Part shown: positions 8,922 through 17,365 of the stretch, one piece after another
How positions within the stretch are numbered: position 1 is the first letter of the stretch
How the letters are laid out: every line of letters starts with the position of its first letter
NCBI RefSeq assembly: GCF_016623495.1
Contig: NZ_JAEHHL010000004.1
Span: 62,001 to 126,000 of the forward strand
Origin: Thermohalobaculum xanthum
Lineage (GTDB): Bacteria; Pseudomonadota; Alphaproteobacteria; Rhodobacterales; Rhodobacteraceae
Length of the DNA: 64,000 nucleotides
Direction of reading: 5' to 3'
Notes under the pieces: generated by a model
Seen by the model: only the letters and a program-made list of their open reading frames with translations
The model's database searches: none
What the model was told of the DNA's origin: nothing
Program-made: the position numbers and the translations under genes

Positions 8922-8944
8922 CGCCGCCCGGGGGCCGGGCGGCG
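8922..8944 (-). terminator. Intrinsic terminator of speD
   Basis: A 10-bp inverted repeat (CGCCGCCCGG, GGG loop, complement) lies between convergent terC and speD. On the minus strand the hairpin is followed by GTTTTC, making it a good rho-independent terminator for speD, 28 bp past its stop. The plus-strand side lacks a T-run. Confidence 0.75.
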
Positions 8945-8972
8945 CTTGCCTCGAGACGGGTCTTGCCGTGCG

Positions 8973-9485
8973 TCAGAGGCGGTCGGCGACCACTTCCTCG
9001 CCGCGCAGCAGTTCCTTCACGCGGATGTCGCCCGCGTCGAAGGCCGCACGCAGGACGTCGACTGCCTTCCACGGCTGCGCGTCGCCGCACATGAACACGT
9101 CGAAGGCGCCATAGCCGATCTCGGGCCATGTGTGCACGGAGATATGGCTCTCCGCCAGCACTGCCACGCCGCTCACGCCCTGCGGCGAGAACTTGTGCGT
9201 GTGAATGTGCAGAAGCGTCGCGCCGCACTGGTCGACGCAGTCGCGGAACGCCTGCTCGATCCGGTGCTGGTCGTCCAGCCCGGTGCCGTCCACCACCTCG
9301 ATGATGAGGTGTGTGCCGGCAAAGACCTTGCCGTCACGACGGATGAAGTGGTCGTCGCGGGATTCGTCGAAGATATCCCGATCGGCAACGACGGTCAGAT
9401 GACCGCGGTTCCCCGTGGTGTCTTCCGCATGGGTGGTGCCTGTCTCCAGGTCCATCCCCAGTTGGAAGAGGTGTGCCTGGCTCAT
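8973..9485 (-). CDS. speD: S-adenosylmethionine decarboxylase proenzyme
   Basis: The 170-residue proenzyme cleaves itself to form a pyruvoyl cofactor and decarboxylates S-adenosylmethionine, giving the aminopropyl donor used by SpeE. The self-processing serine lies in LAESHISVHTWPE, and the catalytic cysteine region in AFDVFMCGDA. The N-terminal extension (GMDLETGTTHAEDTTG) is longer than in the smallest forms. ATG 9485 has a GGGGAGG site just upstream. Together with the ornithine decarboxylase and speE it completes spermidine synthesis within this window. An AT-rich stretch at about 9600-9650 may hold its promoter. Confidence 0.94.
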   Translation of the reverse strand: MSQAHLFQLGMDLETGTTHAEDTTGNRGHLTVVADRDIFDESRDDHFIRRDGKVFAGTHLIIEVVDGTGLDDQHRIEQAFRDCVDQCGATLLHIHTHKFSPQGVSGVAVLAESHISVHTWPEIGYGAFDVFMCGDAQPWKAVDVLRAAFDAGDIRVKELLRGEEVVADRL

Positions 9486-9670
9486 GGCATCGCCTCCCCT
9501 ACCAGCAGATGAAGTCCCAGAGGCCCCTTAGCGCCCCCCCGCGGACGGGGTTGGGATCGGTGACCCTGTGAGCGGCGGAGATACTGCTTCGCGTCTGCGA
9601 ATTCAATCGCGGAAATATGGCAATTAGATAAAAAATCTCTATTGGTCGCCGGAGAAAGCGTGCGGTTTGA

Positions 9671-9686
9671 TTAAGGGTGCGTTAAC
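9671..9686 (+). promoter_or_regulatory. CtrA-type binding site
   Basis: The sequence TTAAGGGTGCGTTAAC exactly fits the CtrA consensus TTAA-N7-TTAAC. A -10-like GCTATCAA at about 9706-9713 follows the right half-site at roughly promoter spacing, in agreement with CtrA sites that overlap the -35 region. It lies upstream of a non-coding stretch that ends in a strong terminator. CtrA is the cell-cycle/motility response regulator of alphaproteobacteria; binding here is inferred. Confidence 0.55.
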
Positions 9687-9717
9687 CTTTCGCTCAATAC
9701 CGTGAGCTATCAAGCGG

Positions 9718-9880
9718 CACACCTTGCAGAGCCTTTACGCCACGAGGGTTCTGAAGAGCAATTTGGATGGCAGCCAGGCGGGATGTGTTGTTGTCCTGTC
9801 GAGCGACCGTCACACGATTTGCAGCACAAGCGTCCCGCTTGCGCGGCGACCCGCATGCAAGGCATGCGGGTTTTTCTTTT
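9718..9880 (+). ncRNA. Candidate CtrA-associated small RNA
   Basis: The 437 bp between speD and purH contain no plausible protein gene: the short open frames run straight through the terminator and lack ribosome-binding sites. On the plus strand I see stems at 9727-9733 with 9747-9753 (CAGAGCC/GGTTCTG), at 9827-9832 with 9836-9841 (CAAGCG/CGCTTG), and a closing terminator hairpin. With the upstream CtrA box and -10-like element this makes a coherent unit of about 165 nt. The 5' end is a guess from the promoter geometry. It matches none of the 6S, SRP or RNase P RNAs that I could recognise. Confidence 0.4.
9850..9880 (+). terminator. Strong intrinsic terminator
   Basis: A perfect 9-bp stem CCCGCATGC / GCATGCGGG with an AAG loop is followed by TTTTTCTTTT. 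The T-run is on the plus strand only, so it ends a rightward transcript from the speD-purH gap and is not the terminator of purH, which points the other way. The purH stop is instead followed by a separate hairpin (about 9898-9920, GTCGGGC/GCCCGAC) without a T-run. Confidence 0.85.
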
Positions 9881-9922
9881 CCGGGATCGAGGGGCCGTGC
9901 GTCGGGCGCGCCCGACACGGCC

Positions 9923-11512
9923 TCAGTGACGGAAGTGCCTGCGCCCGGTGAAGACCATGGCAAGACCGCGCGCGTCCGCGGCGGCGATCACCTCGGCGTC
10001 GCGCATCGATCCGCCGGGCTGGATGATCGCGGTGGCGCCCGCCTCGGCCGCGGCGATCAGTCCGTCGGCGAAGGGAAAGAACGCGTCCGATGCCACGACC
10101 GAACCGCGCACGGTGGGCTCGGCGAGGCCCAGCGCCTCCGCCATGTCAGCGGACTTGCGCGCGGCGATGCGGGTCGAGTCGACGCGGCTCATCTGGCCCG
10201 CCCCGATCCCGACGGTGGCGCCGCCCTTGGCATAGACGATGGCGTTCGACTTGACGTGCTTGGCAACCGACCAGGCGAAGACCAGGTCGTCAAGCTCGGC
10301 GGGCGACGGCTGGCGGCGAGTGACGACCTTCAGCGAGGCGGGATCGAGCCGGCCCGTGTCCTGGTCCTGCACGAGCAGACCGCCCGAAACCTGGCGCAGC
10401 GCGAGCCGCGCGGCTTCGGGGTCCGGCAGGGTATCGGTCAGCAACAACCGCAGGTTCGGCTTGGCCGCGAAGACCGCGCGCGCGGCCTCGTCGGCGCCGG
10501 GGGCGATCACGACCTCGGTAAAGATCCGGGTGATCGCCTCGGCGGTTTCGCGGTCGAGCGCCCGGTTGAGCGCGACGATGCCGCCGAAGGCCGAGACACG
10601 GTCGCAGTCATAGGCCCGGGCATAGGCATCGGCCAGCGACGGCCCGCGCGCGACGCCGCAGGGGTTGGCGTGCTTGATGATGGCACAGGCGGCAGCGGCC
10701 GCGGGGTCGAACTCGGCAACCAGTTCGTAGGCGGCGTCCGTGTCGTTGATGTTGTTGTGGCTCAGTTCCTTGCCCTGGATCTGCACGGCAGTCGCAACCC
10801 CGGGCCGCGCCGAGTGGTCGAGGTAGAAGGCGGCGCTCTGGTGGGGGTTCTCGCCATAGCGCAGGGTCTGCGACAGGTAGCCTGCGAAGGTGCGCCTGCG
10901 CGGCGTCCGGTCCCCGACGGCGTCCGCCATCCAGCCTGACACCGCGGCGTCATAGGCGGCGGTTCGGCCATAGGCGATGGCGGCCAGGCGCTTGCGCGTC
11001 TCGAGCCTGGTTCCGCCGGTCTCTTCGATCTCGGCGGCCACGGCGTCGTAATCCTGGGTGTCGACCACGACGGTCACGTCCGCATGGTTCTTGGCGGCGG
11101 CGCGGATCATGGCGGGACCGCCGATGTCGATGTTCTCGATGCACTCGTCGTAGGAGGCGCCGCGCCCGACGGTGGCCTCGAAGGGATAGAGGTTGACCAC
11201 AAGGAGGTCGATGGGCGCGATACCGTGCTCGGCCATCGCGGCGGCATGCTCGGGGTTCGCGCGCTGCGCCAGCAGGCCGCCATGGACCATCGGGTGCAGG
11301 GTCTTCACCCGCCCGTCCATCATTTCGGGGAAGGCCGTGAGGTCCGAGACGTCTCGCACCCCGAAACCGGCGTCACGCAGCCGCTTGGCCGTCCCTCCGG
11401 TCGAGATCAGCTCGACCCCCGCGTCGGTGAGACGGCGCGCGAGCGCCTCGAGCCCGGTCTTGTCCGAGACCGAGAGGAGTGCGCGGCGGATGGGGGTGAT
11501 GGCTTCGGTCAT
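9923..11512 (-). CDS. purH: Bifunctional AICAR transformylase/IMP cyclohydrolase
   Basis: The 529-residue enzyme performs the last two steps of purine synthesis, formylating AICAR with 10-formyl-tetrahydrofolate and closing the ring to IMP. The N-terminal MGS-like cyclohydrolase domain shows [13 protein letters not shown] and [10 protein letters not shown]. The C-terminal transformylase domain carries the catalytic [12 protein letters not shown] and the C-terminal [14 protein letters not shown]. Length is normal. It lies downstream of rsmB and htpX on the same strand, 117 bp after rsmB. Confidence 0.97.
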   Translation of the reverse strand: MTEAITPIRRALLSVSDKTGLEALARRLTDAGVELISTGGTAKRLRDAGFGVRDVSDLTAFPEMMDGRVKTLHPMVHGGLLAQRANPEHAAAMAEHGIAPIDLLVVNLYPFEATVGRGASYDECIENIDIGGPAMIRAAAKNHADVTVVVDTQDYDAVAAEIEETGGTRLETRKRLAAIAYGRTAAYDAAVSGWMADAVGDRTPRRRTFAGYLSQTLRYGENPHQSAAFYLDHSARPGVATAVQIQGKELSHNNINDTDAAYELVAEFDPAAAAACAIIKHANPCGVARGPSLADAYARAYDCDRVSAFGGIVALNRALDRETAEAITRIFTEVVIAPGADEAARAVFAAKPNLRLLLTDTLPDPEAARLALRQVSGGLLVQDQDTGRLDPASLKVVTRRQPSPAELDDLVFAWSVAKHVKSNAIVYAKGGATVGIGAGQMSRVDSTRIAARKSADMAEALGLAEPTVRGSVVASDAFFPFADGLIAAAEAGATAIIQPGGSMRDAEVIAAADARGLAMVFTGRRHFRH

Positions 11513-11629
11513 TGCGGTCTCCGTGCCCCGGCTGCTGTGCGGCTGCGGCAGCGTCTATGCCATGAATGCGCGCAGCGCCACAGACCCGAATGTCGCGCCC
11601 AGGTCCATTTTCGCTTCCGGACCGGTGCC

Positions 11630-12967
11630 TCAGGCGGCGCGGGCGAAGGTGGCGGCGAAGAAGCCGTCAAGGCCGCCAAGGCCGGGGAGCATTGAGGGAC
11701 GGGTCCGAAGCTCGCCTTCTGCAGTGACGAATCCCGACGGCAGACTGCCTTCATCCAGCGGAACCCGGCGCGCGCCGGGCGTTCGGGCGAGGAAGGCCTC
11801 GGCCTGTGCCTCGCCTTCTTCCTTGAGCAGCGAGCAGGTCGCGACGACCAGCGTGCCGCCCGGGCGCAGCCAGCCGAAGGCGCGGTCCATGAGGCGGGCC
11901 TGCAGGTCCACCAGAGGCGCGATGTCGCCGGCACCCTTGCGCCAGGGCAGGTCTGGGTGCCGGCGTATGGTGCCGGTCGCCGAGCAGGGCGCGTCGAGGA
12001 GGATGGCGTCGAACGATTCCGCGGGGTCCCATTCGAGGGCGTCGGCGGTGATCAGGTCGGCGACCAGCCCGGTGCGGGCGAGGTTCTCGGCGAGGCGCGC
12101 GAGCCGGGGCGCCGAGATGTCGAGCGCGGTGACCGCGGCGCCGGCGGCGGCAAGTTGCATCGTCTTGCCTCCGGGGGCCGCACAGAGGTCGAGCACGCGT
12201 TTCCCCGCGGTCGGGCCAAGCAGGCGCGCGGGCAGGCTGGCCGCAAGGTCCTGAACCCACCACTGTCCCTCGGCATGGCCGGGCAGTGCGCTGATCTGCG
12301 GCCGCCCCGCAAGTCGAAGGACCCCGGCGGCGATCTCCTCGCCCCCGAGCGTGGGAGCCATGGCGGAGGCCTCGCCGGGATCGCGGAAGACAAGGTCGTG
12401 GGGCGCGGGCACGAGGTGGGCTGCGGCGATCGCATCGGCCTCGGCTTCGCCCCAGTCTTTGGCGAGACGCTTCCACAGCCAGGCGGGCAGGTTCTTGCGC
12501 AAGGCGGCGGGGTCGTTCCCGGGCGGTGGACCCGCCGCGATCCGCCGGCCGACGGCGTTCACGAGCCCCGAGAGTCGGCCTGCGCCTGGCGTTGCGCGTG
12601 CGAGCCTGACGGCCGAATCGACGGCGGCATGGGCCGGGACGCCGGCAAAGGCCAGCTCGCACGCCATCAGGCGCAGGATATGCGCGCCGGCGCCTGCCGG
12701 CATGCGGTCGACGAGGTCAGCCAGGATCGCATCGATCTGGCCGAGCCGGCGCAGGGTCAGGTCTGCGAGCCCGCGCGCCTCGGCCCGGGCTGCGGGCGCG
12801 AGCTTGTCGAGCCCGGCCTCGCTCAGCATCTCGCCGCGGTCGAGCACGTTGCCGAGAAGCTGGAGCGCACCCCGCCGGGCCGCGATCCCCGGCGCGTCGC
12901 GGACGGGATGCGCGGTCGGTCGCCGTCTGCGCTTCGAGGGTGCGCCGCTGCGCGCGTCCCGGCTCAC
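11630..12967 (-). CDS. RsmB-type rRNA (cytosine-5) methyltransferase
   Basis: A 445-residue RsmB/NOL1/NSUN-family enzyme. An N-terminal NusB-like helical domain (about residues 25-150) precedes the methyltransferase domain with the S-adenosylmethionine motif [11 protein letters not shown], the catalytic cysteine motif [15 protein letters not shown] and the second cysteine in [13 protein letters not shown]. The usual target is C967 of 16S rRNA. Residues 1-20 are rich in Arg. Its start overlaps the stop of htpX by four bases (ATGA), indicating translational coupling. Confidence 0.92.
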   Translation of the reverse strand: MSRDARSGAPSKRRRRPTAHPVRDAPGIAARRGALQLLGNVLDRGEMLSEAGLDKLAPAARAEARGLADLTLRRLGQIDAILADLVDRMPAGAGAHILRLMACELAFAGVPAHAAVDSAVRLARATPGAGRLSGLVNAVGRRIAAGPPPGNDPAALRKNLPAWLWKRLAKDWGEAEADAIAAAHLVPAPHDLVFRDPGEASAMAPTLGGEEIAAGVLRLAGRPQISALPGHAEGQWWVQDLAASLPARLLGPTAGKRVLDLCAAPGGKTMQLAAAGAAVTALDISAPRLARLAENLARTGLVADLITADALEWDPAESFDAILLDAPCSATGTIRRHPDLPWRKGAGDIAPLVDLQARLMDRAFGWLRPGGTLVVATCSLLKEEGEAQAEAFLARTPGARRVPLDEGSLPSGFVTAEGELRTRPSMLPGLGGLDGFFAATFARAA

Positions 12968-13905
12968 CTCCAGGGGCCCTGTGCGCGCGTCGAGGGCATG
13001 CCGAAGCTGCGCCCCGGCGAACCCGAGCGGGGGGGCAGGGCATCGGCGCCCGGCCGGATGCCCATCTCGGCCGCCTGGGCCTTGAGCGCCGCGATCCGCT
13101 TGGCGGGGTTGGGATGCGTCGAGAACAGATCATCCACCCCGCGATGGGTCAGTGGGTTGACGATGAACATGTGCGCCGTCGCGGGGTTGCGCTCGGCCGT
13201 GCGCATCTCGGCGCGGTGGCCACCCGAAATGCGCGCGAGCGCCGAGGCAAGCCACAAGGGATTGCCGCAGATATCGCCCCCGGCGCGGTCGGCGGAATAC
13301 TCGCGCGTCCGGCTGATCAGCATCTGGATCATCATGGCCGCGAAGGGTGCGAGGATGACGGCGAGCAACACGCCGACGATGCCCAGCGGGTTACGCTCGC
13401 GGTCGCCGCCGCCGCCGAAGAAGAGGCCGAACTGCGCGAGCATCGAGATCGCGCCCGCGACCGTCGCCGCGATCGTCATGATCAGCGTGTCTCGATTGCG
13501 GATATGGGCAAGTTCGTGCGCCATGACGCCCGCCAGCTCCTCGCGGCTGAGCGTCTGCAGGATCCCGGTTGTCGCGGCGACGGCCGCGTTCTGCGGGTTG
13601 CGGCCGGTCGCGAAGGCGTTGGGCTGCGGGTCGTCGATCACATAGATCGCAGGCATCGGAAGCCCGGCACGTGCCGAAAGCTCCTCGATCATCGACCAAA
13701 GCTCGGGCGCCGTCTGCCGGCTGACGGGCCGCGCCTTGTGCATGCGCAGCACCATCTTGTCCGAGTTCCAGTAAGCGAAGGCATTCGTGCCAAGCGCGAA
13801 GACGAAGGCGAGCATCGCGCCGCCGGTGCCGCCGATCATGTAGCCAACACCGAGGAACAGCGCGGTCATCGCAGCCAGCAATAGCGCGGTTTTCGCGTAG
13901 TTCAT
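12964..13905 (-). CDS. htpX: HtpX-family membrane zinc metalloprotease
   Basis: The 313-residue M48 protease helps quality control of inner-membrane proteins. Two N-terminal membrane spans (about residues 5-45) precede the zinc motif HELAH in [15 protein letters not shown]; two further spans follow and the third zinc ligand lies in [11 protein letters not shown]. The conserved [12 protein letters not shown] is near the C-terminus. ATG 13905 ([10 protein letters not shown]) is preferred over an upstream extension because it matches the family start and has GGAGATCGACGTC upstream. It is coupled to rsmB and diverges from the SDHAF4 gene. Confidence 0.95.
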   Translation of the reverse strand: MNYAKTALLLAAMTALFLGVGYMIGGTGGAMLAFVFALGTNAFAYWNSDKMVLRMHKARPVSRQTAPELWSMIEELSARAGLPMPAIYVIDDPQPNAFATGRNPQNAAVAATTGILQTLSREELAGVMAHELAHIRNRDTLIMTIAATVAGAISMLAQFGLFFGGGGDRERNPLGIVGVLLAVILAPFAAMMIQMLISRTREYSADRAGGDICGNPLWLASALARISGGHRAEMRTAERNPATAHMFIVNPLTHRGVDDLFSTHPNPAKRIAALKAQAAEMGIRPGADALPPRSGSPGRSFGMPSTRAQGPWR

Positions 13906-13977
13906 GACGTCGATCTCCTGTTGTCGCGGCTCCCCGCATGCGCCATATCGAGGCGGAGCCGCGGATGAGAGGCATAT

Positions 13978-14163
13978 ATGGACGACGCGAAAGACAGGGA
14001 AGCCCGCATCCAGGCTGCCGCCGAACGTGCGCTGGCCGAGGCCGAGGCACGCCGAAAGGCCGCTGCCGGACGCAGCCTGCCGAAGGAACTGGGTGGACGC
14101 AATGGCCCCGAGCCGACGCGCTTTGGCGACTGGGAGAAGGACGGGATCATCTCGGACTTCTGA
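13978..14163 (+). CDS. DUF1674 / succinate dehydrogenase assembly factor 4 homologue
   Basis: A 61-residue protein with the diagnostic C-terminus [22 protein letters not shown] (residues about 40-61). This is the signature of DUF1674, whose eukaryotic member SDHAF4/Sdh8 helps flavinylated SdhA join succinate dehydrogenase. The N-terminal half is a charged Ala/Glu/Arg helix. It diverges from htpX, a neighbourhood I recall from other Rhodobacterales. The role in succinate dehydrogenase assembly is inferred from the eukaryotic relative. Confidence 0.88.
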   Translation: MDDAKDREARIQAAAERALAEAEARRKAAAGRSLPKELGGRNGPEPTRFGDWEKDGIISDF

Positions 14164-14170
14164 GCCCCCG

Positions 14171-14980
14171 TCAGGCGAGATCGGGATAGCCCGCGCGCCG
14201 GGCGGACGCCTCCATCGCGGGAATCTCGTCGTAAGCATCGTCGGCGAGCATCTCGACCCCTTCGATCAGGAGCGCGTCTCTCGCCGGGGCGAGAGCCGGA
14301 TCAGCGATCGCCTCGCTCAGGGCGGTGGCGAGCGCCGATACCGTCGCGTCGCTTTGGTTGGCGGCGGTGACGAAGGGCAGGGCGGGGGCTGATGGTGTCA
14401 GCCCCAGCACCCTGAGCCGGGCCGTCAGTTCGGGCCGCAGGGCCGCGAGATGCGCCCAGGTCACGCAATCGAGCGCGGCGATATCGGCGCGTCCCGAGGC
14501 AACTGCATCGGCCGATGCGGCGTGGCTTCCCGTCTCGATTGCCGTGCCGAGGAAGCGGCCTTGGCGGGCAAGGGGGGCGAGGGCCGCGCGCATCGTGTTC
14601 ATGCCCGATTGCGAGTCGCGCGCGTTGTAGGCCGCGCACCGTCCCCTGAAGCCCTCGAGCGTTTCCGCCGCGTCGTCGGCGCGCACCACGAGGACCGAGG
14701 TGTAACGCGGCCCGTCGCAACCCATGGCGCGGTAGACAGGGGTTGCAACCAGCCTCACCCGTCCGCGCAGTTGCATCGAGTAGGGATAGCCGCAGGTCTG
14801 GCTCAGGACGAGGCCGGGGTCGGTCCAGACCTCCGAATATGCCTCGCGCCTGTCGAGTGTTTCAGGCGCGTCGATGCCGGTGTCGCGCAGCTGCGCGCGG
14901 ATCCCGTCCCATAAGGCGTCGGTTGCCGGGCGCAGTTCCGGGAAGTCGTACATCGGCAAAGAGGCGAGCGGTCGGGTCAT
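14171..14980 (-). CDS. PhnD-like phosphate/phosphonate-type substrate-binding protein without signal peptide
   Basis: A 269-residue protein with the layout of PhnD-type binding proteins ([11 protein letters not shown] at the start, [50 protein letters not shown]). Relatives usually bind phosphonate, phosphite or similar ligands for an ABC transporter. Here there is no signal peptide and no permease or ATPase nearby, so it may bind a ligand in the cytoplasm or be exported in some other way. It converges with the SDHAF4 gene, only 7 bp from its stop. Confidence 0.75.
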   Translation of the reverse strand: MTRPLASLPMYDFPELRPATDALWDGIRAQLRDTGIDAPETLDRREAYSEVWTDPGLVLSQTCGYPYSMQLRGRVRLVATPVYRAMGCDGPRYTSVLVVRADDAAETLEGFRGRCAAYNARDSQSGMNTMRAALAPLARQGRFLGTAIETGSHAASADAVASGRADIAALDCVTWAHLAALRPELTARLRVLGLTPSAPALPFVTAANQSDATVSALATALSEAIADPALAPARDALLIEGVEMLADDAYDEIPAMEASARRAGYPDLA

Positions 14981-15082
14981 GCAGCGCTCTCCGGGGCATG
15001 ATGCTGTGAAGCCTGAATATCGGCTGGTGGGCCGAGGCGCCAGAGTTGGCCAGAGTGTCGGGGCGCCGTATGTCGCGCTGGT

Positions 15083-16045
15083 TCAGTGCTTGATCGCCTG
15101 AGGCGGCGGCGTGGTCATCAGGCGTGCGGCCACGGCCTCGCGATGCGAGATATAGGTTACCGAGGCCACGACGATGCCGCCGCCGAGCAGCACGAAGGGA
15201 TCGAGCGCTTCCCCGAACAGGATGATTCCCAGAAACGCCGCCCAGACCAGTTGCAGGAACCCGATCGGCTGGGTCACGGTCAGCGGCGCGGCGCGGAAGG
15301 CGCGCGTCAGCGTGTAGTGGCCGGCGGTCGCGATCGCGGCGGTGAGTGCAAGCCATGCCACCTCGTCGAAGGTCGGAGCGCGCCAAACCAGGATTGCGCC
15401 TGGCAGAAGCGTGAGCGTGCATCCCAGCGACAGCACCCCCACGATCTCGCCCGGGCCACGCTGGCTGGTCAGCCCCTTGGCGATCAGGAACGAGCAGGCG
15501 AAAAGCGGCGCCGCGGAAAGCTGGGCAAGATGGCCCTGGGTGATCTCGGCCACGCCCGGCCGCAGGATGACGATCGTGCCGAGAAAGCCGATCAGCACCG
15601 CCGCGACGCGTCTCAGGTGGAGCCTCTCGCCGAAGAAGAGCGCCGCGCCAAGTGTCACGTAGATCGGCGCGGTGTATCCGATCGCGGTCACCTCGGCGAT
15701 CGGGACGCGCGCCATGGCGTAGAACCACAGCATCACCGCGCAGCCGTGCACCAGCCCACGCGCACCATAAAGGCCCAGAACGCGAGGGCTTGGGGGGTTG
15801 CTTGCGAGGGTCCGCAGCAAGGGCAACACCATCGCCAACCCGATGGCGTAGCGGATGAAGGCCGCCTGAATGGCCGGGATATCCGAGCCGAGATGACGCA
15901 CGATCACCGTCACGCCGACGAAGAGAACGGTGGTGAGCACCATCCAGCCGATGCCGGCGAGGGTGCCGTCGGCGGCGCGGTCTGCGGCGATGTCGGTGGT
16001 CGCGCTCAACGCATCGCCCCGCGCAGCGCGGTGCCTGGGGCGCAT
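15083..16045 (-). CDS. EamA/DMT-family drug/metabolite transporter
   Basis: An inner-membrane protein of about 320 residues with ten hydrophobic segments in two EamA repeats (first from GIGWMVLTTVLFVGVTVIV, second from AQLSAAPLFACSFLIAKGL). The family exports or imports small metabolites, including amino acids; the substrate here is unknown. The start is uncertain: ATG 16045 is used, a longer frame opens at 16108, and a TTG nearer to SATTDIAADRA is also possible. It diverges from a second EamA transporter of a different subgroup. Confidence 0.85.
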   Translation of the reverse strand: MRPRHRAARGDALSATTDIAADRAADGTLAGIGWMVLTTVLFVGVTVIVRHLGSDIPAIQAAFIRYAIGLAMVLPLLRTLASNPPSPRVLGLYGARGLVHGCAVMLWFYAMARVPIAEVTAIGYTAPIYVTLGAALFFGERLHLRRVAAVLIGFLGTIVILRPGVAEITQGHLAQLSAAPLFACSFLIAKGLTSQRGPGEIVGVLSLGCTLTLLPGAILVWRAPTFDEVAWLALTAAIATAGHYTLTRAFRAAPLTVTQPIGFLQLVWAAFLGIILFGEALDPFVLLGGGIVVASVTYISHREAVAARLMTTPPPQAIKH

Positions 16046-16293
16046 GTCTGGCTGGGCGGATGCGTCACCGGGGTCTCCGAAGCAGGTGGGGCGCGCGAAG
16101 GCGCGCACGGAATGGCGCAGGGGCGTGAATAACCCAGCCTATGTCTGAATCGTGGTGCCGCGCCATGGCTGGCGCGGCCAAACCAGCTTTGCGCCCCATG
16201 CAAACCCGGATTGCTGGATGCATGGCAGAGCATCGTTTGTCTGATGGCCGTCCTTTGCTACGCAGGCGAACCGGCGCAAACCAAGAGGATGAC

Positions 16294-17238
16294 ATGCGCG
16301 AAAGCCTCAGCCGCGCGAGCGAGCGGCTCAACGCAGCCCCCGCACTGCTGCTGACGCTCACGGCGCTCTTCTGGGGGGGGAACGCCATTGCGGGGCAGCT
16401 TGCCGTGGGCGAGGTCGGTCCCTTTACCTTGACGTTCCTGCGCTGGGCCCTGGTCAGCGCCGTGCTCTGGACGCTCTATGGCGCCGAGGTGCGGGCGGTG
16501 TGGCCCGAGGTCCGCCCGCGCATGCCGCGCATCGTGCTGATGGCGAGCCTGGGCTTCACGGCTTTCAACGCCCTCTTTTACGTCGCCTCACACCAGACCT
16601 CGGCGGTGAACATCGGCATTCTCCAGGGGTCGATCCCGATCTTCGTGCTGATCGGCGCCTTTTTCGCGTATGGCAGCCGCGTCGGCGCGCTTCAGGCCGT
16701 CGGCGTCCTTGCGACCATCCTGGGCGTCGTGCTTGTCGCGACGCGCGGGGCACCCGACCAGATCCTTTCGCTGGGCGTGAACCCCGGCGACGCGCTGATG
16801 CTTCTGGCCTGTGCGCTCTATGCAAGCTACACGGTGATGCTGCGATCGCGCCCCGCCATCTCCGGGCGGGCCTTCTTCACGCTGATGGCCCCGATCGCGG
16901 CGGTGACGGCACTGCCCCTGATGCTGTTCGAGGCGGGCTCGCCCGGGTATCGCGCCCCGACCATGACCGGCTGGCTCGTGACACTCTTCGTCGCGGTGTT
17001 CCCGTCGTGCCTCTCGCAGCTTTTCTTTATGCGTGGCGTCGACCTGATCGGGCCGGGACGCGCGGGTGTTTTCGTAAACCTCGTGCCGGTCTTTGCCGCT
17101 TTGCTTGCGGTGGCGCTTCTTGGTCAGGCTTTCGCGTGGTTCCATGCCGTCGCGCTTGCTCTGGTGCTGGGCGGCATCTGGCTCGCCCAGCGTGGCGCGG
17201 CCCCCGAGGCCGTTCCCGCCATTCGCCGCAGCAGTTGA
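16294..17238 (+). CDS. EamA/DMT-family transporter
   Basis: A 314-residue membrane protein with ten predicted helices in two EamA halves, beginning APALLLTLTALFWGGNAIAG, with the typical FLRWALVSAV and GSIPIFVLIGAFF segments. It is probably a metabolite exporter; the substrate is unknown. ATG 16294 is selected because AAGAGG precedes it by 5 bp. It is divergent from another EamA gene and about 130 bp upstream of the XRE regulator. Confidence 0.9.
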   Translation: MRESLSRASERLNAAPALLLTLTALFWGGNAIAGQLAVGEVGPFTLTFLRWALVSAVLWTLYGAEVRAVWPEVRPRMPRIVLMASLGFTAFNALFYVASHQTSAVNIGILQGSIPIFVLIGAFFAYGSRVGALQAVGVLATILGVVLVATRGAPDQILSLGVNPGDALMLLACALYASYTVMLRSRPAISGRAFFTLMAPIAAVTALPLMLFEAGSPGYRAPTMTGWLVTLFVAVFPSCLSQLFFMRGVDLIGPGRAGVFVNLVPVFAALLAVALLGQAFAWFHAVALALVLGGIWLAQRGAAPEAVPAIRRSS

Positions 17239-17287
17239 GCGGAGCCGTCGCGCGTGTAAAAAGAAAATGTGACGAACCTCTTATTAA

Positions 17288-17328
17288 ATTGACGATAAAA
17301 GGATTTTCTGAAAACAATTCTCGTCAAT
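17288..17328 (+). promoter_or_regulatory. Inverted repeat in an AT-rich promoter region
   Basis: Eight-base arms ATTGACGA (17288-17295) and TCGTCAAT (17321-17328) are separated by a 25-bp AT-rich spacer, 37 bp before the XRE regulator gene. The AT content stands out from the surrounding DNA. It could be an operator for the regulator itself or a DNA-looping site. It is not a good terminator because no T-run follows. Confidence 0.4.
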
Positions 17329-17365
17329 TGCTGCCAGCCCCGGGCTGTGAATTGAAGGGCGAGGC

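Noticed and set aside
9694-9963. Small open frames of 75-89 codons on both strands in the speD-purH gap
   Set aside because: They have no ribosome-binding sites, run through a strong terminator hairpin and resemble no family; a non-coding RNA is the better reading.
11957-13645. 562-codon plus-strand open frame
   Set aside because: Antisense to rsmB and htpX, both with full catalytic motifs.
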